Positions 53,476-61,762 of a stretch of DNA of 64,000 nucleotides are shown piece after piece. The DNA is taken from NCBI RefSeq assembly GCF_016820515.1, contig NZ_JADHDV010000003.1, positions 142,563 through 206,562 on the forward strand, in the 5' to 3' direction. A model generated the notes under the pieces. The model was not told the DNA's origin, made no database searches, and was given only the letters and a program-made list of their open reading frames with translations. Position 1 is the stretch's first letter, and every line of letters starts with the position of its first letter. Source of the stretch: Pseudoxanthomonas beigongshangi (GTDB taxonomy: Bacteria > Pseudomonadota > Gammaproteobacteria > Xanthomonadales > Xanthomonadaceae). The position numbers and the translations under genes are program-made.

Positions 53476-54537
53476 CTACTTCAGGCACGCACCCAACTGG
53501 TTCTCCGCATACCACAGCGCGCGCCGCGCCTGGTCGTAGGCCGCGTCGCCACGGCGCGGCAGCATCTGCCGGGCCATGATCGGGTCCGCACCATGGGCCA
53601 GTGCGTACTCGACCTGTTCCAGTTCGGTCAGGTGGGTACGGGCGGTAGCCAGCAGTTTCTGCACTTTCGCCGCCTCGCACGAAGCGGCGCGTTTCTGCAA
53701 CGCTTCCAATGCGGTGCGGATGCGACGGCTGGCTTCGCCCGACAGGCCCGGCACCTTCTCGTGCGCGATGGGCGCCGCCTTGTAGGCATTGCCGGTTTCC
53801 GCGCGTCCCAGGTCCGAGGCCTGCTCGTAGGCCTGCGGTTTGAAACCCACCTCCGGCGGCGGCCGCGCCCGTACCGTCTGCCGCTCTTCGCCGAAGATCT
53901 TCTTGCCGATCGCCGCCAGGCCATCGCCGAGTTTGCGCGCGGCCTGCTGGCCGAGGGTGCCGTCGCTGGCCCAGGTACCACCGAACGGACTGTCGGGATC
54001 GGTTTCGATGGGATTGGGCGGATACAGCAGATCCCGCGCGCGCTTGAGTTCGCGTTCGTTGGGCAGGCCCGGCGGATTGGCCGGAGGCTCGTTCTTCGCC
54101 ATCGGATCGATGCGTGCCTGTGGCGGCAGCCTGGCCCGGCCCGTGTCGCGGTCGTACAGGCGATCGACGACCCGGTTTTCCTTGGGAACGAGTGTCGCGG
54201 TACGCCTAGCTTCCGGCCGCACCATGCTCGCCGGCTCAGGCGTGCGGGGCGACGCGATCGTGTCCGCTGATGGCGTCGTGGCGGCGTCCGGCGATCGGCG
54301 AACATCGGCCGGAGGATGCGTGACGGGCGACCAGCGCGGCCGTTCCAGATAGACCACCCGCAGCGAATCATCGTCGCGCGCGGTGGGCAACATGGGTCCT
54401 CTCAGCAGCAGCTTGCCAATCAGCAGCAGGATGGCGGCAGCGGTGGCCGCGGCGATGACGCGTGAGGCGGATTCATCGGGATAAGTGAATCTCACGCGAT
54501 CTACTGCCTTCGGAGCGATGGTGGTCATCCGCTTCAA
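53476..54537 (-). CDS. Hypothetical protein with N-terminal membrane anchor (353 aa)
   Basis: I do not recognise the family. A short cytoplasmic N-terminus and one hydrophobic helix (about 27-47, VIAAATAAAILLLIGKLLLRG) precede a proline/arginine-rich disordered region (about 50-215). A helical C-terminal domain (about 260-350) includes SCEAAKVQKLLATARTHLTE and ends GACLK. Two cysteines in the C-terminal part could pair in the periplasm. It stands alone between the AlkX-like gene and aceE, and its promoter must lie in 54538-54800. Confidence 0.7.
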   Translation of the reverse strand: MKRMTTIAPKAVDRVRFTYPDESASRVIAAATAAAILLLIGKLLLRGPMLPTARDDDSLRVVYLERPRWSPVTHPPADVRRSPDAATTPSADTIASPRTPEPASMVRPEARRTATLVPKENRVVDRLYDRDTGRARLPPQARIDPMAKNEPPANPPGLPNERELKRARDLLYPPNPIETDPDSPFGGTWASDGTLGQQAARKLGDGLAAIGKKIFGEERQTVRARPPPEVGFKPQAYEQASDLGRAETGNAYKAAPIAHEKVPGLSGEASRRIRTALEALQKRAASCEAAKVQKLLATARTHLTELEQVEYALAHGADPIMARQMLPRRGDAAYDQARRALWYAENQLGACLK

Positions 54538-54797
54538 CGCGCGGACAGGATGCCGGTTGACCGATATTGCCTGTGCAAGTTCCCATCATTTGAAGCCCCA
54601 TGCCGGAACCGGCGCGTCGGCGTTTTACTGATGTTCATGCGCTCACGTCGGCACGATGTTTGTTTTTCGTTTTGCACCCGGCGAATGCCGTACGGCCTGG
54701 ACGGCATGCGGGAACGATCAAGCCGCCATGCGAAAGCGCGGCGCTGCATCCTGTCCTGTGAAAGCGCACGCGGGATTCATGGATGGCGTGAAAAAGA
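54538..54797. other. AT-richer intergenic region
   Basis: About 260 nt of lower GC than the surroundings, between the unknown gene (minus) and the aceE terminator. A small palindrome, GCCGTACGGC, is present near 54686, and no gene or clear promoter is seen. It probably holds the promoter of the 53476-54537 gene. Confidence 0.45.
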
Positions 54798-54827
54798 AAA
54801 AAAAGGCGGCCCGTGGGCCGCCTTTTT
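54798..54827 (-). terminator. Intrinsic terminator of aceE
   Basis: The hairpin AAAAGGCGGCCC/GGGCCGCCTTTT has an A/T tract on both sides. It lies 21 nt after the aceE stop codon and would act on minus-strand transcription, where it is followed by a run of T residues. Confidence 0.9.
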
Positions 54828-54847
54828 CATGAAGCCGCTCCGCCGGT

Positions 54848-57541
54848 TCAGACGCCGATGGGGTTGGCCTTCTCCACATCGATCTTGTACTGCTTGATCG
54901 CGCGGGCGACGTCCTTTCCGGTCATCTTGCCTTCCTTCGCCAGCGCCGCGATCGCGGCATGGGCGATGTAGTAGCGGTCGACCTCGAAGAAGCGGCGCAG
55001 GTTGGCGCGGGTGTCGCTGCGGCCGAAGCCGTCGGTGCCCAGCACGGTGTACTGCGTCGGCACGAAGGCGCGGATCTGGTCGGCATAGCCGCGCACGTAG
55101 TCGGTGGCGGCGATGGCCGGGCCCTGGCGACCTTCCAGTTGCTCGGTCACGTAGGCCTTGCGCGGCGCCTTCGCTTCCGGATTCAGGCGATTCCAGCGCT
55201 CGACATCGAAACCGTCGCGACGCAGCTCGTTGAAGCTCGGGCAGGACCAGATGTCGGCGGTGACGCCGAAATCCTTGTCCAGCAGTTCCGCCGCCGCGAT
55301 CGCCTCGCGCAGGATGGTGCCGCTGCCGAGCAGTTGCACGCGCAGCTCGCCCTTCTTCGGCTTGCCCGCGTCCTTCAACAGGTACATGCCCTTGATGATG
55401 CCCTCGGCCGCACCTTCCGGCATGTCCGGATGGGCGTAGTTCTCGTTCATCAGGGTGATGTAGTAGTACTCGTCGACCTGCTCCTGCATCATCCGCTGCA
55501 CGCCGTGCTGCAGGATCACCGCGACTTCGTAGCCGAAGGTCGGGTCGTAGCTGCGGCAGTTCGGAATCGCGCCGGCCAGCAGGTGGCTGTGGCCGTCTTC
55601 GTGCTGCAGGCCCTCGCCGTTCAGGGTGGTGCGGCCGGCGGTGCCGCCGAGCAGGAAGCCGCGGGTGCGCATGTCCGCCGCCTGCCAGGCGAGATCGCCC
55701 ACGCGCTGGAAGCCGAACATCGAGTAGTAGATGTAGAACGGCAGCATCGGCACGTTGCTGACCGAGTAGCTGGTGCCGGCGGCCATCCACGACGCGATCG
55801 CGCCCGGCTCGCTGATGCCCTGTTGCAGCACCTGGCCGCTCTGGTCCTCGCGGTAGTACATCAGCTGGTCGGCGTCGACCGGCTTGTACTTCTGGCCGAA
55901 CGGCGCGTAGATGCCGATCTGGCGGAACATGCCCTCCATGCCGAAGGTACGCGCCTCGTCGGCCACGATCGGCACGATGCGCGGGCCGATCTGCTTGTCG
56001 CGCAGGGTGATGTTCAGCGCCTGCACGAACGCCATGGTGGTGGAGATCTCGCGCTCGCCGGTGGATTTGAGCAGGCGCTCGTAGGTCTCCAGCTTGGGGG
56101 CCTCGAACGACTCGGCGGCCTTGCGGCGGCGCTGCGGCAGGTACCCGCCCAGCGCGGCGCGGCGTTCCTTGAGGTACTGCACTTCCGGCGAATCCTCGCC
56201 CGGATGGTAGAACGGGATCTGCGAGGCTTCCTCAAGCTGCTTGTCGGTGATCGGAATGTTGAAGCGATCCCGGAAGGTGCGGATGGCGTCGTCGTCCAGC
56301 TTCTTGGTCTGGTGGGTCGGGTTGAGCGATTCGCCGGCCGAACCCATGCCGTAACCCTTGACCGTCTTGGCCAGGATCACGGTCGGCATGCCCTGGGTGT
56401 TCACCGCCTCGTGGAACGCGGCGTAGACCTTGTGCGGATCATGGCCGCCGCGGTTCAGGCGCCAGATGTCGTCGTCGGAGAGATTGGCGACCATCGCCGC
56501 GGTCTCCGGATACTTGCCGAAGAAATTCGCGCGGGTATAGGCGCCGCCGAAGGCCTTGCAGTTCTGGTACTCGCCATCGACGGTTTCCATCATCAGCTTC
56601 TTCAGCACGCCGTCGGTGTCGCGCGCCAGGAGCGGATCCCAGTAGCTGCCCCACAGCAGCTTGATCACGTTCCAGCCGCCGCCGCGGAACACGCCTTCCA
56701 GCTCCTGGATGATCTTGCCGTTGCCGCGCACCGGGCCGTCCAGGCGCTGCAGGTTGCAGTTGACCACGAAGATCAGGTTGTCCAGGCCCTCGCGGCCGGC
56801 CAGCGCGATCGCGCCCAGGGTTTCCGGCTCGTCCGACTCGCCGTCGCCGATGAAGCACCACACCTTGCGATCGGACTTCTCGATCAGGCCGCGGTGTTCC
56901 AGGTACTTCATGAACTGCGCCTGGTAGATCGCCGCCAGCGGTCCCAGGCCCATCGACACGGTCGGGGTCTGCCAGAAGTCCGGCATCAGCCACGGATGCG
57001 GATACGAGGAAATGCCCTGGCCGTCGACTTCCATGCGGAAGTTGTCCAGCTGCGCCTCGTCGATGCGGCCTTCCAGGAAGGCGCGCGCGTAGATGCCCGG
57101 CGAGCTGTGGCCCTGGATGAACAGCAGATCGCCCGGATGGTTTTCGCTGGGCGCGCGCCAGAAGTGATTGAAGCCCACGTCATAGAGGGTGGCGCCGGAA
57201 GCGAAGCTGGCGATGTGGCCGCCGAGGTCGCCGGGCTTGCGGTTGGCGCGCACCACGGTGGCCATCGCGTTCCACCGGATGATCGAGCGGATGCGCCATT
57301 CCAGCGCGGCGTCGCCGGGCGACTTGGCCTCGTTCTGCGGCGCGATGGTGTTGACGTACTCGGTGGTGGGCGAGAACGGCAGGTAGGCGCCCGCGCGGCG
57401 CGTGACTTCGACCATGCCTTCCAGCAGCTGATGTGCACGCAGGGCGCCGTTCTTCTCGATCACCGCCTGCATCGAATCGATCCATTCGCGGGTTTCCAAC
57501 GGATCCGGATCGCTCTGCAGCATCTCGTTCAACCAGTTCAT
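54848..57541 (-). CDS. aceE: Pyruvate dehydrogenase E1 component (homodimeric)
   Basis: This is the E1 subunit of the pyruvate dehydrogenase complex, which decarboxylates pyruvate with thiamine diphosphate and acetylates E2 lipoyl groups. The 897-aa protein matches the AceE length (E. coli 887). The TPP motif begins GDGESDEPETLGAI and ends at the NCNLQRLDGP segment. The central AKTVKGYGMG and the C-terminal transketolase-like half (about 490-890, with GTAGRTTLNGEGLQHEDGHS) are intact. The start at 57541 follows a GGGAG site. No aceF or lpd gene adjoins it on either side within the window. Confidence 0.97.
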   Translation of the reverse strand: MNWLNEMLQSDPDPLETREWIDSMQAVIEKNGALRAHQLLEGMVEVTRRAGAYLPFSPTTEYVNTIAPQNEAKSPGDAALEWRIRSIIRWNAMATVVRANRKPGDLGGHIASFASGATLYDVGFNHFWRAPSENHPGDLLFIQGHSSPGIYARAFLEGRIDEAQLDNFRMEVDGQGISSYPHPWLMPDFWQTPTVSMGLGPLAAIYQAQFMKYLEHRGLIEKSDRKVWCFIGDGESDEPETLGAIALAGREGLDNLIFVVNCNLQRLDGPVRGNGKIIQELEGVFRGGGWNVIKLLWGSYWDPLLARDTDGVLKKLMMETVDGEYQNCKAFGGAYTRANFFGKYPETAAMVANLSDDDIWRLNRGGHDPHKVYAAFHEAVNTQGMPTVILAKTVKGYGMGSAGESLNPTHQTKKLDDDAIRTFRDRFNIPITDKQLEEASQIPFYHPGEDSPEVQYLKERRAALGGYLPQRRRKAAESFEAPKLETYERLLKSTGEREISTTMAFVQALNITLRDKQIGPRIVPIVADEARTFGMEGMFRQIGIYAPFGQKYKPVDADQLMYYREDQSGQVLQQGISEPGAIASWMAAGTSYSVSNVPMLPFYIYYSMFGFQRVGDLAWQAADMRTRGFLLGGTAGRTTLNGEGLQHEDGHSHLLAGAIPNCRSYDPTFGYEVAVILQHGVQRMMQEQVDEYYYITLMNENYAHPDMPEGAAEGIIKGMYLLKDAGKPKKGELRVQLLGSGTILREAIAAAELLDKDFGVTADIWSCPSFNELRRDGFDVERWNRLNPEAKAPRKAYVTEQLEGRQGPAIAATDYVRGYADQIRAFVPTQYTVLGTDGFGRSDTRANLRRFFEVDRYYIAHAAIAALAKEGKMTGKDVARAIKQYKIDVEKANPIGV

Positions 57542-57775
57542 TACCACTCCCAATCTGTCGCGCGGGACCGCGCAGACGTTGTCGTTTTCAGGACTTTGAA
57601 GTGTAGCGCACCGCCCCTGTCCCGATCTGGCTACGCGGGCGTATGGATTCGTGATTTTTTCGTTGTCCTGGCCGGTTTGACCACACCAAAATGAGACCTC
57701 TGGCGCTGCGCGCCGGGTGCCCGGGCGACGTATCATCCGTGCGGGGGGACACATCGCAGGGATTCGGGGTGCCGC

Positions 57776-59770
57776 ATGAAGGGAAGTCGGCAGGACGGGG
57801 CTTTGTCGCCGGAGCGAACCGGCGTGGTGCATTGGCGCCGGAGCCTGCGCACCCGCATCGCGCTGTGGTCGGGCGTGATCAACGTCGCCGTGCTCCTGCT
57901 GCTGGCGGTCGGCATCGCCTGGTTCGCGCGCCGGCTGATCATCGAGGACGCCCGCCGCGACACCATCGCCAGCACCCAGGAGGCCGCGGATCGGCTGGAC
58001 ACCGCCCTGCGCGCGGTCGTCATCACCACCAGCGGATTGTCCGATTTGCTGGCCAATTCCAACCTCGACCCGGCCGAGCTCACCACCACCCTGCGGGCGA
58101 TGGTGCGCGCCACGCCCGGCAGCGTCGGCGGCCTGCTGGTGGTCGAACCGGAGCAGCCCGGCCAGGCCGGATTCGCGCGTTACATCAGCGCCAACGGCCG
58201 GGATCGCGATTTCATCGCCGACGGCTACGACTACCGCGCACAGGGCTGGTACCGGCGCACCGTGTCCGCGCCCGGCGGCTGGTGGTCCGAACCCTACCTC
58301 AACCGAACCGCGGGCGACGTCTGGATGGTCACCTACAACCGTCCGCTGCGTCCGCAGGGCCGCGGCGTGACGACCCGTGGCATGGTCAGCCTGGACGTCC
58401 CGCTGTCCGAACTCACCGGCAGCTTCGAGAGCCTGGCCAACCTGCCCGGCTGGCGGGTCTCGCTGGTCGCGCCGGCCGGCACGCTGGCCGCGAATCCCGA
58501 TGTGGGGGTGGAAGACAACCTCACCCTGGAACAGCACATCCGTCGCGCCGGACGCCCGGACCTGCAACCGGCGGCCGACGCCGTGCGCCTGCACCAGCCA
58601 CTGCAGTTGATGCATACCGACGCCCGGACCGGCGAGAAACGCTTCACCGTGGTCGAGCCGATCGGCCAGAGCGGATGGAGCCTGCTGGTGGCGCAGTCCT
58701 ACGCGCTGATCATGGCGCGCCTGGATCAGGCGCTGGGCTGGCTGCTGGCCGGCGGAGCGGTGCTGGCACTGCTTTGCATGCTGCTGGTGCGGCGGCTGGC
58801 CGGCCGCATCAGCCAGCCGGTCGAACAGCTGACCGCCTCGGCCGCGTACCTGGCCGAGGGCCACTACGACACCCCGGTGCCCTATACCCGCCGCCTGGAC
58901 GAGGTCGGCCTGATGGCGCGCACGCTGGAACACGCGCGCACCTCCATCCAGCGGCAGCTGGCGGAAATCGAGGAGATGGGCGCGGCCCGGCAGAAGCTGG
59001 AGAGCGAACTGGCGATCGCGCGCGACATCCAGTTGGCGATGCTGCCGCCCGGACGCGTCATCGATCGCGATGATCGCCATCTGGAAGTCTTCGCGCTGCT
59101 GGAGCCGGCCAAGGCGGTCGGCGGCGATTTCTACAGTTTCATCGAGGGCGGCGACGGTCGGCTGTGGTTCGCGATTGGCGATGTCTCCGACAAGGGCGTG
59201 CCGGCGGCGCTGTTCATGGCGCGCACGGTCACCGTGCTGGAAGTCGCCGCGCGCGCCGGAGACTCGCCTTCGGCGGTGCTGGCGGAAGCCTCGCACCGGC
59301 TGGTCGAGGGCAACGACACCTGCATGTTCGCCACCGTGCTGTTCGGCTGCGTGGATCCGCGCAGCGGGCAGTGCGTGCTGGCCAGCGCCGGCCACGACGC
59401 CCCGCTGCTGCTGCATGCCGACGGCGCCTGCGAAACGCTGCCGGTCGCCTCCGGCCCGCCGCTGGGTTTCGAGGTCAGCCAGGAATTTCCGCTGTGGCGG
59501 GGCCGGTTGCCGGCCGGCGCCACCCTGCTGGCCTACACCGATGGGGTGACCGAGGCGTTCGATCCCGCGCAGCGGGCGTTCGGCCTGGAGCGCCTGATCG
59601 ACGGGCTGCGCCCGGACGAGAGCGCGCGGATGCAATGCGAGGACGTGATCGCGCGGGTGCATGGCTTCGCCCATCCGGCGCCGCAGTCGGACGACATCAC
59701 GGTGCTGGCGATGCGCCTGCGCCAGGATCACCGGATTCAACCACGCGTGGAGGAGGCAGCCATATGCTGA
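57776..59770 (+). CDS. SpoIIE/RsbU-type PP2C phosphatase with Cache-like sensor and HAMP
   Basis: This 664-aa membrane phosphatase probably dephosphorylates the STAS proteins encoded downstream. Helix 1 (28-50) is followed by a periplasmic Cache-like sensor (about 55-310). A second helix (about 317-340), a HAMP domain (about 340-392) and a SpoIIE-type PP2C domain (about 430-650) follow. Metal-binding aspartates are visible in VGGDFYSF, IGDVSDKG, YTDGVTEA and SDDITVLAM. It overlaps the RsbW-like gene by 7 nt, so the pair is coupled. The sensor would link an external signal to the partner switch. Confidence 0.93.
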   Translation: MKGSRQDGALSPERTGVVHWRRSLRTRIALWSGVINVAVLLLLAVGIAWFARRLIIEDARRDTIASTQEAADRLDTALRAVVITTSGLSDLLANSNLDPAELTTTLRAMVRATPGSVGGLLVVEPEQPGQAGFARYISANGRDRDFIADGYDYRAQGWYRRTVSAPGGWWSEPYLNRTAGDVWMVTYNRPLRPQGRGVTTRGMVSLDVPLSELTGSFESLANLPGWRVSLVAPAGTLAANPDVGVEDNLTLEQHIRRAGRPDLQPAADAVRLHQPLQLMHTDARTGEKRFTVVEPIGQSGWSLLVAQSYALIMARLDQALGWLLAGGAVLALLCMLLVRRLAGRISQPVEQLTASAAYLAEGHYDTPVPYTRRLDEVGLMARTLEHARTSIQRQLAEIEEMGAARQKLESELAIARDIQLAMLPPGRVIDRDDRHLEVFALLEPAKAVGGDFYSFIEGGDGRLWFAIGDVSDKGVPAALFMARTVTVLEVAARAGDSPSAVLAEASHRLVEGNDTCMFATVLFGCVDPRSGQCVLASAGHDAPLLLHADGACETLPVASGPPLGFEVSQEFPLWRGRLPAGATLLAYTDGVTEAFDPAQRAFGLERLIDGLRPDESARMQCEDVIARVHGFAHPAPQSDDITVLAMRLRQDHRIQPRVEEAAIC

Positions 59771-60201
59771 TACGCCTGATCGTGCCGGGCGAGTACGCCG
59801 GGGTGGAAGATCTCAACGCCTCGCTGGAGGCCGTGCTCAACCGCCACGGCATGGCCCGGGCCATCCGTGACGACGTAAGGCTGATCGTCGAGGAACTGGC
59901 CAGCAATGCCATCGACTACGGCGGCGAACCGGCCGCCGGCACCGCGCAGCACGAACTGTCGGTGGACATCAGCATCGAGGACGGGTTGCTGCACCTGGAA
60001 TTCCGCGACACCGGCGCGCCGTTCGATCCGCTCAGCGCGCCGGAACCCGACATCGACGCCGACATCCGTGATCGCGCCATCGGCGGCCTCGGCGTCTACT
60101 TGATCCGGCAACTGGCGCACCGGATCACCTACCAGCGCATCGACGCCTGCAATGTCCTGCGCGTCAGCCTGCGCATTCCCCAACCGGAGAGCGAACCATG
60201 A
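59764..60201 (+). CDS. RsbW/SpoIIAB-like anti-sigma-factor serine kinase
   Basis: This 145-aa GHKL ATPase has an N box EELASNAIDYG, a G1 box FRDTGAPFDP and a G2-like GGLGVYLI. In partner switching, such kinases phosphorylate the STAS antagonist and bind a sigma factor or other output. It is translated from an overlap with the phosphatase, and its end overlaps the first STAS gene by 4 nt. No cognate sigma factor is present in this window, so the output may be a non-sigma target. Confidence 0.93.
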   Translation: MLIRLIVPGEYAGVEDLNASLEAVLNRHGMARAIRDDVRLIVEELASNAIDYGGEPAAGTAQHELSVDISIEDGLLHLEFRDTGAPFDPLSAPEPDIDADIRDRAIGGLGVYLIRQLAHRITYQRIDACNVLRVSLRIPQPESEP

Positions 60202-60581
60202 GCCTCGAAATCACCCTGCTGCCGCCCGGACAGGGCAGCCAGCGCGTCGTGGTGGCCGGCCGCCTGGACACCCATACCTATGAAGATCTGGACGAAGCGC
60301 TGGCGCCGTTGATGACGGCGCAACTGCATTCGCTGGTGCTGGATCTGTCGCAACTGGAGTACATAAGCAGCGCCGGCATCCGTTCGATTTTCAAGGCCCG
60401 CAAGACCCTGGCCGCGCATGGCGGCAAGGTACTGGTGGTCAATCCGCAGCCGCAAATCCAGAAGGTGTTCGACGTGGTCAAGGCGGTGCCGCTCAACGAC
60501 ATCTTCGGCTCCACCGCCGAGGCCGACGCCTATCTGGACGCGATGCAGCGCAAGGTCCTGCAGGGCGATGACAGCGACTGA
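60198..60581 (+). CDS. STAS-domain anti-sigma antagonist, first copy
   Basis: This 127-aa SpoIIAA-like protein has a STAS core (about 5-115). The phosphorylatable serine region is LEYISSAGIRSIFKARK, corresponding to the SpoIIAA Ser-containing loop. It overlaps the kinase gene by 4 nt and has the usual beta-strand start (VVVAGRLDTHTYEDLD). It is expected to bind the kinase when unphosphorylated. Confidence 0.93.
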   Translation: MSLEITLLPPGQGSQRVVVAGRLDTHTYEDLDEALAPLMTAQLHSLVLDLSQLEYISSAGIRSIFKARKTLAAHGGKVLVVNPQPQIQKVFDVVKAVPLNDIFGSTAEADAYLDAMQRKVLQGDDSD

Positions 60582-60632
60582 CGCCGCCTGTCACACTGTC
60601 CGGCCTACCGGGGGCGCTCAGGGACACCGCGC

Positions 60633-61007
60633 ATGAGTCTGGACATCGACATCTATCCACCCGTCAACGGCAACCAGTACATCGTGCTGACGGGCCGGCT
60701 GGATTCGCATACCCATGAAGCGCTGGATGACCAGCTGGAGGCGCTGCTCGCCGGCAGGCCGCAGGCGCTGGTGCTGGATCTGGCGCACCTGGAATACATC
60801 AGCAGCGCCGGCGTGCGTTCAATCCTGAAGGCACGCAAGGCGCTGGCGCCGCACGAGGGCAAGCTGCTGCTGGTGCATCCGCAGGAGCAGATCCGCAAGG
60901 TCATCGAGATCGTGCAGGCGGTGCCGATGGACAGCATCTTCGCCAGCACCGAGGAAGCCGACGCGTATCTGGATGCCTTGCAGCGGGACATCCTGGGCGG
61001 GTCGTGA
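60633..61007 (+). CDS. STAS-domain anti-sigma antagonist, second copy
   Basis: This 124-aa paralogue of the preceding STAS protein is closely similar over its full length (TGRLDSHTHEALDDQLEALL and LEYISSAGVRSILKARKALA). It starts 51 nt after the first copy. The serine loop is conserved, so both may be kinase substrates, giving either dose control or binding to different partners. A tandem repeat array follows. Confidence 0.93.
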   Translation: MSLDIDIYPPVNGNQYIVLTGRLDSHTHEALDDQLEALLAGRPQALVLDLAHLEYISSAGVRSILKARKALAPHEGKLLLVHPQEQIRKVIEIVQAVPMDSIFASTEEADAYLDALQRDILGGS

Positions 61008-61050
61008 GGTCGCCAGGAGCAAGCGCTCCTCAACCGCCGAATGGCAAGTC

Positions 61051-61662
61051 AATCCCCCTTGGTCCCCCTTTTTCAAAGGGGGAAGTGAAAGCGGGTTTCC
61101 AGGCAATCTTACAGCTGGGATAGCCCCCTTTTAAAAGGGGGCGGGCACCTGCGAAGCAGGTGACGGGGGATTTGCTTTTGGCGCCAAAGCAAATCCCCCT
61201 CAATCCCCCTTTTGCAAAGGGGGAGGTAAAAAGCGGGTTTCCAGGCAATCTTGCGGCTGGGATAGCCCCCTTTTTAAAAGGGGGCGGGCGCCTGCGGAGC
61301 AGGTGACGGGGGATTTGCTTTTGGCGCCGAAAGCAAATCCCCCTCAATCCCCCTTTTGCAAAGGGGGAGGTAAAAGCGGGTTTCCAGGCAATCTTGCGGC
61401 TGAGAATAGCCCCCTTTGAAAAAGGGGGCGGGCGCCTGCGGAGCAGGTGACGGGGGATTTGCTTTTGGCGCCGAAAGCAAATCCCCCTCAATCCCCCTTT
61501 TTCAAAGGGGGAGGCAGAAGCGGGGGTCCAGGCAATCTTGCGGCTGAGAATAGCCCCCTTTGAAAAAGGGGGCGGGCGCCTGCGGAGCAGGCGACGGGGG
61601 ATTTGCTTTCAGCGCCAAAAGCGAATCCCCCTCATTCCCCTTTTTCAAAGGGGGAGGCACAA
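61051..61662. repeat. Tandem array of a 144-bp unit (four copies plus a partial fifth)
   Basis: Units begin at 61051, 61192, 61336, 61480 and 61624. Spacings are 141, 144, 144 and 144 nt, and the last copy stops near 61662. Each unit contains stable hairpins: CCCCCTTT...AAAGGGGG, CCCCCTTT(T)...AAAAGGGGG and an outer AATCCCCC/GGGGGATT pairing, with a GC-rich middle (GGCGGGCGCCTGCGGAGCAGG). Copies 2-5 are near-identical and copy 1 is the most diverged. No gene is present. It looks like a REP/MITE-type element amplified by slippage or recombination. Confidence 0.88.
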
Positions 61663-61727
61663 GCAGCGCTGACATAACCTCTTTGCACCGGGCCAGTGGC
61701 AGCAACGGCGAAGCATTCCCGCACACC

Positions 61728-61752
61728 GGCCATCCCGCCTCACGGGATGGCC
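61728..61752 (-). terminator. Hairpin downstream of maeB
   Basis: Perfect 10-bp arms (GGCCATCCCG/CGGGATGGCC) flank a 5-nt loop 11 nt after the maeB stop codon. The T tract is weak. Confidence 0.65.
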
Positions 61753-61762
61753 ATGCGCCATC

